Source of the DNA: MED-G105 sp965263305
GTDB taxonomy: Bacteria > Pseudomonadota > Alphaproteobacteria > Caulobacterales > Parvularculaceae
Assembly: GCA_965263305.1 (NCBI GenBank)
Contig: OZ253666.1
Location: forward strand, 3,162,001 to 3,226,000
Length of the DNA stretch: 64,000 bases
Direction: 5' to 3'
Below, in pieces: positions 9,962 through 18,800 of this stretch. Below the pieces are notes generated by a model. The model had not been told where the DNA came from and did no database searches. It saw only the letters and a program-made list of their open reading frames with translations. A program made the translations under genes and the position numbers. Position 1 is the first letter of the stretch. Every line of letters starts with the position of its first letter.

Positions 9962-10262
9962 ATCGTCGAAATTTAAGTTCCTTGATGACGACATCTTCCT
10001 CGAAACTACGTTTAACGATCCTTCGCGCGTGATACTATCACAAAGTGTTCCGATGCTGCTTCGATGTGAGCGCGACCGGATGGAATTTGAGCGGCCTCAT
10101 CGATGATGTGTCGAAATACGCGTGAGACGATGAGGTCCGACGCTCTTCAACTTTTTGAAATTAACAAATTTGTGACGAGACGCGGAAAAGAGACGGCGTA
10201 TATACAGCGGCTCAAACTCAATTTTCCCAAAACAGTCAAAACAACAGAAAGGTATGCTCTCC

Positions 10263-10682
10263 ATGAAGAGTTTTAGAATTGTTACCGGCGCCCTTTTCGT
10301 CACGTTAGTCGCCGCACCGTCGGTCTTCGCCCATGAAGTGATTCATGCTGATCATCCCGGCGTTCATACGACACGTGATGGTCATATCGCCATTAGTCAC
10401 GATGGACATGTTGATCATCTCCATGATGGTCATCTTCATCATGTCCACGGCGATCACGTTGATGAGCATGTTCTTCAAATATCCGAAAATAATCCGTCAG
10501 CAGAAGAGATTGTTCGACCATCAAAGCATAAGGAGCACGTCCATTCAGTTGATGATGAGGATCATCCCCGTATTCAGCATGGGGATCATTTCGATTTTCT
10601 CCACGATGGCGAGCTCCATTTTGTTCACGGTGATCACATTGATAACCACGGGGCTGTTAAAATCGTAAAATCTGAGCGTTAA
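10263..10682 (+). CDS. His-rich periplasmic protein with DHxDxLHDG repeats, likely zinc-binding
   Basis: I use ATG 10263 (139 residues) because AGAAAGG lies ten bases upstream; ATG 10254 would overlap it. A signal peptide ends at SVFA. The mature protein carries two copies of a His/Asp motif, DHLHDGHLHHVHGDHVDEH near residues 53-71 and DFLHDGELHFVHGDHIDNH near residues 112-130, joined by an acidic linker. The regular H-x-D spacing suggests ordered zinc sites rather than a random His tail. The gene is divergent from the His-rich/zur operon, so Zur control is likely. The biochemical role is unknown; zinc buffering in the periplasm is the simplest idea. Confidence 0.65.
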   Translation: MKSFRIVTGALFVTLVAAPSVFAHEVIHADHPGVHTTRDGHIAISHDGHVDHLHDGHLHHVHGDHVDEHVLQISENNPSAEEIVRPSKHKEHVHSVDDEDHPRIQHGDHFDFLHDGELHFVHGDHIDNHGAVKIVKSER

Positions 10683-10765
10683 AAACGCCGTTTGCGGCAA
10701 TAAGAAGACGGCTGATCTTACGAATCGGTTGAAGGCTGCGATCGGCCAACCGGATGGAGCAGCAA

Positions 10766-11512
10766 TTACTTCCTCACCGGGTCGGCCGTCGATAGGGCGC
10801 ACGCGCTTGCCAAAGGCGCTGTCCCGTCGATTGTCGATGCTGAGAACGCCTCTTCAAAGGCGCGCCTTAGCGCAATATCGACATCCATCAGGGTCACCGG
10901 CAATCCAAGATCAACAAGGCTGGTGACGCCTAATCCCTCTTCGGCGATGCCGCAGGGGGTAATTCCCTCAAAGTGGCTGAGATCAGGATCGACGTTGAGG
11001 GCGATCCCGTGAAACGTGACCCATTTGCGCACCCGCACGCCGATAGCGGCGATCTTGTCTTCACGGCGCGGTCCCCCAGATTGGGTACGGTCGACCCAGA
11101 CGCCAACTCGGCCAGAGCGGTGCTCGCCGGTCACGTTGAATGCGCCAAGCGTTTGAATAATCCACTCTTCTAGGGTGTTGACGAAGCGGCGAACATCTCG
11201 ACCGCGCTGGGTCAAATCGAGCATCACATACGCGACGCGTTGACCAGGCCCATGATAGGTAAATTCCCCCCCGCGTTCGCTTTTGAACACGGGAAAACGG
11301 TCTGGCTGGAGGAGGTCTGACGCTTGGGCTCGAACGCCGGCGGTATAAAGGGGCGGGTGCTCCAATAACCAAACGCATTCGGGGGCGACGCCTTGATGGA
11401 TGGCGTTAGCGCGCGCCGCCATGGCGGCCGCCGCGTCGGGATAGGGGGTCTGCTCATCCGAAACGGCCCATTCGACGGGACTGACCGGCAGGCTTTCAGA
11501 GCCGTTTTCCAT
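10766..11512 (-). CDS. lipB: Octanoyltransferase LipB
   Basis: LipB moves octanoyl from acyl carrier protein to lipoyl-dependent enzymes, the first step of protein lipoylation. The 248-residue product shows WLLEHPPLYTAG, the RGGEFTYHGPGQ loop, the catalytic-lysine segment EDKIAAIGVRVRKW and the FHGIALNV strand. The nucleophilic cysteine is in GITPCGI. Length and order of motifs are normal. The start at 11512 is the first ATG in the frame consistent with the family. It lies between the His-rich gene and the FliN-like gene and shows no operon partner (lipA is not here). Confidence 0.95.
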   Translation of the reverse strand: MENGSESLPVSPVEWAVSDEQTPYPDAAAAMAARANAIHQGVAPECVWLLEHPPLYTAGVRAQASDLLQPDRFPVFKSERGGEFTYHGPGQRVAYVMLDLTQRGRDVRRFVNTLEEWIIQTLGAFNVTGEHRSGRVGVWVDRTQSGGPRREDKIAAIGVRVRKWVTFHGIALNVDPDLSHFEGITPCGIAEEGLGVTSLVDLGLPVTLMDVDIALRRAFEEAFSASTIDGTAPLASACALSTADPVRK

Positions 11513-11755
11513 TGAATGGGTGTTCCCAATGCCGCTGAAATGAAAGAAACACCGTCATATCTCACAAATCTCGCTGGCGGAAGCGGCGGGGGAGAGGTGG
11601 CGAAGCCAACAGAATTAAGAATTTAGTTAATTGTTTCAATGCGCTCTTCACCCTTAACGACGTTCTAAGGGAGGCGCCGCCATAGTACCGGCCGTGACGG
11701 GTGGAATCATTTCCCATCACGAACGGTGAAGCGACGAAACGGGCGGACGGCCGAA

Positions 11756-12010
11756 ATGGCGAGCATTGATCATGTGGGCTTGGATTTGACCGTCCTCATT
11801 GGGGCCGTGGAAATGCCCCTGGCGAGGGCCATGACGTTGGACCGGGGAACCGTCATTCCACTCGACCGGACGACCGATGCGCCGCTGACGGTCCTGGCGA
11901 ATGGAGCGCCGGTGGCCGAAGGCCGTGTGAAACTATTGGGCGAGCGCATCGCCGTCGAAATAACGAGAGCCGCCGACGCGGCCAGTGACCCTTCCAGTGA
12001 TGCGGCCTAA
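11756..12010 (+). CDS. Orphan FliN/SpoA-domain protein
   Basis: The 84-residue product from ATG 11756 matches the FliN/FliM C-terminal (SpoA) fold. LDLTVLIGAVEMPLARAMTL, then RGTVIPLDR, then PLTVLANGAPVAEGRVKLLGERIAVEIT is the normal order of this domain. FliN forms the flagellar C-ring and binds CheY signals; the same fold is used in type III secretion (SctQ). No other flagellar or secretion gene lies in the window, so the gene is detached from its usual cluster. An in-frame start ten codons upstream is possible but adds no domain sequence. Confidence 0.75.
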   Translation: MASIDHVGLDLTVLIGAVEMPLARAMTLDRGTVIPLDRTTDAPLTVLANGAPVAEGRVKLLGERIAVEITRAADAASDPSSDAA

Positions 12011-12162
12011 CAGGGCGTCGATCATCTGACCGTTATTGTTTGCGTTTTCTGCCTCTTTGATTTGCCGCGCTTTTCCTGAAAGAACCCGCGTTTTTCCCTT
12101 GAGCAGCGCTTCGCGTTTTGCTATCCCCCGGCCTCGCTTCGAAATCCTCTGAAGTAACCAAT

Positions 12163-12247
12163 GCGGTCGTGGCGGAACTGGTAGACGCGCAGCGTTGAGG
12201 TCGCTGTGGAGCAATCCGTGGAGGTTCGAGTCCTCTCGACCGCACCA
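12163..12247 (+). tRNA. tRNA-Leu (anticodon GAG)
   Basis: The acceptor stem GCGGTCG pairs with CGACCGC at the end, followed by the discriminator A and an encoded CCA. The anticodon stem CAGCG/CGCTG encloses the loop TTGAGGT, giving anticodon GAG. A short variable arm (GGAGCAATCC) and T-arm GAGGTTCGAGTCCTC complete a class II leucine tRNA. AT-richer accessory DNA begins directly after it. Confidence 0.95.
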
Positions 12248-12801
12248 TTTTTTCCGGAATGGGAATTCCTCAATTATCTCTGCTCGGCAAGATCATCCGG
12301 CCTTATCCAGTATTGAAGCACGGGCTCTGAAAGCCCACCCATTCTATGCTCCGTGCTACGCCGAGGTATTGCATTCTAGGAATAGCTTGAACGCCGGTAA
12401 CGCTGCGGTTCGCTATTTTTTTAAGCCGCAGTTAAAACCGTACCCCGTGGACTTTCCCAAGGTGCCTATTTTATCCTGAATGGGCGGTAACCGTCGGGGC
12501 GAAGCTGCGTCAATCGGAGAATTGTGAATCAACGTACTGCGTACACAGCTCATTTAATGGACTTTGGAGGCATCATTTTCTTATTGAATATGTCGAGTGA
12601 AATTCAATTGTCTACAAGGGCTTGCAATAATCTTGGGTTCGCACATATTAAATCCGAAATGTATGGGAATTTTGTTCTTTATTTCTTCACTTAATTCTCT
12701 GTCTGAGTCTCTCATTTGCGTTCGTAGCGTTTAGTGCTGTTTCCTTTGTTTTTCCGCTGCGCGAGGGCATGGCGGGATCAATCATGCTTTAGGGGGTTGT
12801 C
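12248..12801. other. Gene-free, AT-richer stretch between tRNA-Leu and the cytolysin gene
   Basis: I see no coding region that I can support here. An open frame to 12479 overlaps the tRNA and looks random. Base composition becomes clearly AT-richer from about 12500, unlike the flanking housekeeping DNA. It probably contains the promoter of the gene at 12802. I found no second copy of the tRNA 3' end, so no attachment site can be claimed. Confidence 0.5.
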
Positions 12802-14703
12802 GTGGTTGGATTTTCTGAGCGCTTGGTTAAACGCGCCTTTTTTGTTTCTCTGATTTTTTTATTCGGAAATTCTGCACTCGCTGGCGAAATTTCTTTTTAT
12901 GAACTGACGAATGGCGCTCAGTCGGATGAAGATTCGGCGGGCTATGGCGATGACGATGACGTTGATTTTAACGATCCGGGTGCTTTCTGCGATGTTTTGA
13001 TAGATTTTTTTGCGACGACGCCGGAAGAAGAGTTGAACGAAGATGTTTTGTTCGAAATCGAAGAGTGCCTTTTTCATGTGGATCCTGAAAATATTGAGGA
13101 ACCTGTAGGTATTGAGGAACCTGTAATTATTGAGGTGGAATCTCAAGAACCTCGAACCGAAATTGAGCCAGAAGGCAAAGAAAATGCTGTGGGAACCCAA
13201 CCGCAAAGCGTCGAACAACCGGTCGCGGCGCCAGCTCAAATTCCTGCCCCTTCCGGTCAGCAGCCGGCGCCGATTGCGGCGAAAACCCTGACACAAAACA
13301 ACCGAAGGGCGTTGAAGCAATATATTCGGGGTTTAGACTATAATCCTGAGATATTGCTTGCGGCAACGTCCGGTGCCGGTAAGGCTATTCCCCTGCCAAA
13401 GACGAGAAACGACGTATCGGGCGGCGTCGTCGTTTGTACCCGAGATAAAATAACTCAAAACGATAACTTCGACAAAATTACGATCGTTCAACCAACAGAG
13501 GGTGTGATATATCCGGGCGCGCTCGTTTATGGTGATGCGACCTTGCGTGACGGCCAACCTCGCGCCATTCGCGAATTACCCCGACAGCCGATCTCTTTGC
13601 GTGTGGATTTGCCAGGCCTTGGATCGGAGGGCAGCTTCGATGTCGAGAGACCATCATTCGGTCGCTATCAAGGTAAGTTGAATGATGTACTGAAAATTTG
13701 GAACAATGGCCCTTCGTTCAAAGACGGTTACGTCAATGCGGCGCGATCAAAGTATGATATCGAAACCGCCTATTCGAAGAAACAAATTGCTGCGTCACTA
13801 GGTTTTAAGGCTAGCTGGGCGGGGATTGGCGGCAGTCTTGATTCCATGTTCAAAACTGACAATGAGAAACACGTGGTTGTCGCTGCGTTCCGGCAGGTTT
13901 TTTACTCGGTGACTATGGACCCTCCAAATTCCCCTGAGCAGGCATTTCTCGCATCAGTCACAGAGGCTGACGCACGAGATGTATTTGATGCAAAACGTCC
14001 GCCTGCGTATGTAAGCAGCGTTAACTATGGGCGTATTCTGCTTTTCAGAATGGAGCACGATAAGAATATCACGAGTGCAGATGCGAAGGCGGCGTTTGAA
14101 TATGGCGCAGGGATCTCGGTATCAACGAACACCAAGTATGATCAAATACTACGAAATTCGAAAATTAACATTTTCACTCTAGGTGGAAATGCTGAGAATG
14201 CCGCAAATACGATCTCAGCTGGGTCGCCAAAAGACTTAGCATCAATCATAACAGGAAATAATGCTGTATACTCACCGTCAAATCCTGGCGTGGCTATATC
14301 GTATACGGTCAAATATTTGAAAGATGATAGGAATGCGAAATTCGGCTCAACCGTCGAATATACTCTTGAGAACTGTAAAAAACTCGACCATTTCCGAGTG
14401 AAACTCGTTCATGCTGGCGGTTTTGTCGGTTACTTCGATTTGGATTGGACCCAGGGGAATGGGCAGCTCCACAAAGAAGGGCCTTACTACGGTAAAACAG
14501 CGGGATGGCAAGAAGTGATCACTATTCCTGGAGATGCCACCAATATTAAATTGCTGGCGCGAAATGATACGGGGCTCGTTTGGCAGCCAAAACGCACAAT
14601 TGTTGAGATGGAATTGACGCCGGCGATGCTGAAAAAACCGCTTTGCATTCAGGTGTTTGGCACGACGTTAGGGTCGAGTTGGGATAAGAATTGCCGCTTC
14701 TAG
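12802..14703 (+). CDS. Cholesterol-dependent cytolysin family protein with acidic N-terminal extension
   Basis: The 633-residue product begins at GTG 12802 with AGGGGG five bases upstream and a signal peptide ending at NSALA (about residue 27). Residues 30-165 are an acidic, Pro/Glu-rich extension (DDDDVDFNDPG, IEEPVGIEEPVIIEVE). From about residue 170 the CDC core is recognisable in order: KQYIRGLDYNPE, YPGALVYGD, LRVDLPGL, FRQVFYSV, PPAYVSSVNYGR, NPGVAISYTVKYLKD, HAGGFVGYF, IPGDATNIK. The undecapeptide position (588-598) reads NDTGLVWQPKR instead of ECTGLAWEWWR, and GTTL at 620-623 retains the Thr-Leu cholesterol-recognition pair. CDCs are secreted beta-barrel pore formers, mostly from Gram-positive bacteria. 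Base composition is AT-richer than its neighbours. The family call is strong; pore-forming activity is inferred. Confidence 0.9.
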   Translation: MVGFSERLVKRAFFVSLIFLFGNSALAGEISFYELTNGAQSDEDSAGYGDDDDVDFNDPGAFCDVLIDFFATTPEEELNEDVLFEIEECLFHVDPENIEEPVGIEEPVIIEVESQEPRTEIEPEGKENAVGTQPQSVEQPVAAPAQIPAPSGQQPAPIAAKTLTQNNRRALKQYIRGLDYNPEILLAATSGAGKAIPLPKTRNDVSGGVVVCTRDKITQNDNFDKITIVQPTEGVIYPGALVYGDATLRDGQPRAIRELPRQPISLRVDLPGLGSEGSFDVERPSFGRYQGKLNDVLKIWNNGPSFKDGYVNAARSKYDIETAYSKKQIAASLGFKASWAGIGGSLDSMFKTDNEKHVVVAAFRQVFYSVTMDPPNSPEQAFLASVTEADARDVFDAKRPPAYVSSVNYGRILLFRMEHDKNITSADAKAAFEYGAGISVSTNTKYDQILRNSKINIFTLGGNAENAANTISAGSPKDLASIITGNNAVYSPSNPGVAISYTVKYLKDDRNAKFGSTVEYTLENCKKLDHFRVKLVHAGGFVGYFDLDWTQGNGQLHKEGPYYGKTAGWQEVITIPGDATNIKLLARNDTGLVWQPKRTIVEMELTPAMLKKPLCIQVFGTTLGSSWDKNCRF

Positions 14704-14795
14704 AAATTCGATAATTTTGCCGTGTTGGGTGTCTTGATGTTCGTATACGCAAGATGCAGTCGGCGTAGTTTCCCTTGCCATCGTCGATCGAAACT

Positions 14796-15530
14796 CTATG
14801 CCAACCATTCCGACAGATCGCGATCTGCCATGTCTTGTAAAGCTCTTATTTGATCCGTGTAGTATTCTTTAAGAGAGGATCGTAACTCCGGCGTCATTTT
14901 AGGGAAGGCGGGCCAGTTAAAGCCTAAATCGGCGTTTTTTCGATTTTTTGAGTTTGATGTAAAATCCAGGTCATCCGGCGTTAGGTCGAAATCGATATCC
15001 AAGCTCTCGAAAATACGCTTTGTAAACGAAACGCGATCGGTGAGGAGGTCATCGTAAAATAGGGGTTCGATATCAGGAAACCTCTTTCGCCAGTGACCTA
15101 AAATATCAGCATACCGCCCGAGTTGCAGCATTTTGAAGTCATCCGTCAGGGTATCGATGTTTTGAGTATAGGGAATGCGTTTCTGCATCGTATGGTGAAT
15201 ATAGGCCGACTCATATCGGTCGACGGGGTTTCTGAAAATCACGAAGAGTGCGGGGCTCTCCAAAATACTCTCAACGTTCGCGCTGATATCAACGCCGTCC
15301 CTTTCGACCTGAAAATACGCCGGCGTTGACTCCATGTAATAGGTCACGTTTTCCGTAACGGGAAAATGACTCTCATATTCACTCAAGTCGATCAGATCGC
15401 GTGGTTCGCGGAGAGTGTTCAGCTCCTTTTGTTTTGATCCAAAAATATGCCGAGATTTCGAGAGCGCCCGATGGGTCCAGCTTGTGCCGCATTTCTGGCA
15501 TCCAAGGAGAAGAAGATTTGGGAGCGGCAT
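14796..15530 (-). CDS. Sulfotransferase-family protein
   Basis: The 244-residue product starts with LLLLGCQKCGTSWTHRAL, the PAPS 5'-phosphosulfate-binding loop of sulfotransferases. The 3'-phosphate motif VIFRNPVDRYESAYIH follows at about residue 95. It would transfer sulfate from PAPS to a hydroxyl of a glycan, lipid or other acceptor; the acceptor cannot be read from sequence. It converges on the cytolysin gene (stops 92 bases apart) and shares its AT-richer composition, so both may have arrived together. No PAPS-synthesis genes are in the window. Confidence 0.85.
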   Translation of the reverse strand: MPLPNLLLLGCQKCGTSWTHRALSKSRHIFGSKQKELNTLREPRDLIDLSEYESHFPVTENVTYYMESTPAYFQVERDGVDISANVESILESPALFVIFRNPVDRYESAYIHHTMQKRIPYTQNIDTLTDDFKMLQLGRYADILGHWRKRFPDIEPLFYDDLLTDRVSFTKRIFESLDIDFDLTPDDLDFTSNSKNRKNADLGFNWPAFPKMTPELRSSLKEYYTDQIRALQDMADRDLSEWLA

Positions 15531-15820
15531 CCGTTTAGCGCCTTGGGTAAATTGTGCTGAAATTTCGGACTTGCCATATCAACATTGGATTTCCTTTTCA
15601 ATTTATCGCCTCGCGGCGGAAACTAGGCCGCACGGTGTCGCGCCGGTATCAAATCGCCTTCTTAGCGCCGTTCAAATTCCCTAAAAAACGGGTTACTAAC
15701 GTCTGACGGTTTCCTGGCCGGTTTTGGGGCGGGAGAAATGGGCGGGTGGCCTCAGCCGATGGGCGAGGACGCGCTCCCAGACGAGCGTGTAACGAGAAAA
15801 ACAAAGGCGGAGAGCAGGGC

Positions 15821-18800
15821 ATGGCGCGGACAAATGTTGTTTTAATCACGGGGGCTCTTCTCGGGGCGTTCGGCGCCGGGCTTTTGTTGGGGCGCAGCAT
15901 TGATCGCGGTGAGACGGCGCTGTTTGACTCTGCGGGCAACTCCCTCGTCGCGCCGGAGGTGCGCCGCTCCCAAGACACGCCCACCCATCCTTTCCAACAG
16001 GTGCGCGATGAAGACGCGGCCCGCCCAGGGACAACCGCTGACGTGGAAGGCGATGACGCTAACGGTGGTGCAGATTTTGGCTACCGTCGCTTAACTCTCA
16101 ATACAAATGGCGATGAACCGCGTGCCTGCCTCCAGTTCAACGCGCCCCTCGATACGTCAGGCGAGACGAATTATGAGGATTACATCCGCCTGACCCCACA
16201 AACAAAGCCGGCGATATCCGTAGACGGCGTATCGTTGTGCATGACCGGCCTTGAATTCAACGCGGAGTATCGCGTGCAATTGCGGGCGGGGCTCGTCAAC
16301 GCCGAGGGTGATCGTCTTTCCCGCTCGCAAGAGGTTACCGTCGCTTTTGGCGACAAGCCGGCCTATGTCGGGTTCGCAGGCAATGGCGTGGTGTTGCCGC
16401 GGTTAGAGGCTGATGGGCTTGGACTAGAAACGGTCAATGTCAGCCAGTTAAAGGTCCGTGTTTTCCGTGTTTCCAACCGGTCCCTCGCGCGCAAGAGCAT
16501 TTTAGCAGGTAAAGCGACGGGGGAGGACGAGTACGGTTACGTCTTTGAGCAAGAAAATGGCGAAGACGTCGGGGTAAAAGTTTTTGACGATGTCATTGAC
16601 GTCGCCTCGGCGCCGAATGATTTGGTGTCGACCGTGTTCCCCCTTGGCGCCGCGCTGCCGGATCTGACGCCTGGTGCGTACTTCATTCGCTTGGAAGACG
16701 TCTCCCCCGGTGCGCCCGACAATCGCGCCGCACAGGCTTGGCGGTGGGTCATGTTCACCGATTTGGCGCTCAGCACCTATTCCTCCAGCGAAGGGGTTGA
16801 TCTGATCGCGCGCTCCATCTCGACCGCCCGACCGCGCGCAGGGGTGGAGTTACACCTCATTGCTCAGAACAATGATATTCTCGCCCGCACTGTGACCGGC
16901 GCTGACGGCGCGGCGCGTTTTGAAAAGGCCGCCATTAGTGGTGATGCGCCGCTGACGCCCAAAATGATCATGGCCTATGGGCCGCAAGATGATTTCGCGG
17001 TTCTCGACCTCACCCGGGCGCCCCTTGACCTTTCCGAACGCAATATTGGCGGGCGCGCCGCGACCCCGGTGGTTGACGGCTATGTCTATTTTGATCGGGG
17101 TATTTATCGCCCCGGTGAGAGCGTTCATATCACGGGGCTGCTGCGCAGCGCCGATGGACGCGCAGTGGATCGGCCGTCGACGGTTATTATCACCCGACCA
17201 AATGGCGTTGAGGCCCATCGCGAGCGTATCTCGGAATATGATATCGGTGGTTATTCCTTCCGTTACGATGTGCCGTCATCGGCGCCGCGTGGGTTGTGGA
17301 CTGTCCGTGTCGACGCTGACGGGGTCGGACAGACCGCCGTTGAGACTTTCGCGGTCGAAGACTTTGTGCCCCAACGATTGGAAGTCGCGATTGAGATGGA
17401 CGAGACGACGCCGATGCGCGCTGATGAGCGCCGCGAGGTCGGAGTCAAGAGCCGCTATCTCTACGGCGCCCCGGCGGCGGACCTGCAGGTGGAAGGGGAG
17501 GCGCGGTTGCGTCTCGACCCCAATCCGTTTCCCGATTTCAAAGGCTATCGGTATGGGCCCGCTGATGCGCGGTTTACGGAACGGTTCTTGCCAATTGAAA
17601 ATGGGAAAACGGATGGCGCTGGCGAGACGACCCTGACCCTGGATGTGGCGGACACGCCAGGTCATCCCGCGCCCTTGCGCGCTGATCTGGTCGTCGGTGT
17701 GGTGGAACCGGGTGGGCGCGTCGTTCGCGAAAGCGCGCGCATCCCTGTGCGGCCACTCGAGCGGTATGTGGGGCTTCGCCTTGCTGGCGGTAAGAGGAGC
17801 GTTGGGCAGGGCGCATCGACGCAAATTGAAGCGGTTATTCTCAACCGTCTTGGCGGGGCCGAAGCCGGCACACTCGAATGGCGCCTTGTAGAAGAAGAAT
17901 ATTGGTTTGATTGGTACCGCCAGAACAACGCATGGCGTTGGCGGCGGTCGTTTCGCGACATTCTTGTCGCCGAAGGGCGGTTGGAGACGGATGCCGGGGG
18001 GCCTGGTCTCTTGACCCAACAGCTCGATGCTGGGTCCTATCGTTTAACAGCGATCGATCCGCAAACGAAGAAATCTACGGATTTGCGGTTCTATGTTGGC
18101 TGGCGCTCCTATGAATCAGGCGCCGATACACCGGACCAAGCGACCCTTTCTGTTCTGAGCGATCAAGTGACGCCCGGCGCGCGGGCGCGATTGTTCTTAG
18201 ATCCGCCCTATGCTGGCGAAGCGGTTATCACCGTCGCCACGGATAAAGTGCACCTCGTTCAACGCTTGAAGGTCGACCAATCTGGCCGTGAGATCATCAT
18301 CGATACGGATCCTGCTTGGGGACCTGATTTCTACGTCATGGCGACGATCGTGACACCGCGTAGCCCGAGTGAACGACCCGTTCCGCGTCGCGCAATGGCC
18401 GTCGCTCATGTTGGATTCGACATGAGCCCCCGTACGCTGAATATCGCCCTTGGCGCCCCAGACTTGGTGCGCCCTCGGCAAGATATAGACATTCCTATAC
18501 AGATTACCGGAACGGATCGGCGCGAAGAGGTCATGGTGACCTTGGCCGCTGTCGATGAAGGCATATTGCGTCTTACGAAATTCGCCTCCCCTGATCCGGT
18601 TGCGCATTATTTTGGCAAACGTCGCCTCGGCATTGAAGTGCGCGATGATTATGGGCGCATGCTCGACGCCAATCTGGGCGCCGCTCAGCGGTTTGGCGGC
18701 GACCAAATCGGCGGTGAAGGATTGACCGTCGTGCCGACCAAGACTGTCGCGCTTTTCAATGGTCCGGTAACTCTTGATGATAACGGGGCGGCGGTGATTA

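Noticed and set aside
12195..12479. Open frame starting inside tRNA-Leu
   Set aside because: It begins within the tRNA and has no ribosome binding site or recognisable motif.
12163..15820. Integrative element with tRNA-derived attachment sites
   Set aside because: I found no integrase gene and no second copy of the tRNA 3' end in or after the patch.
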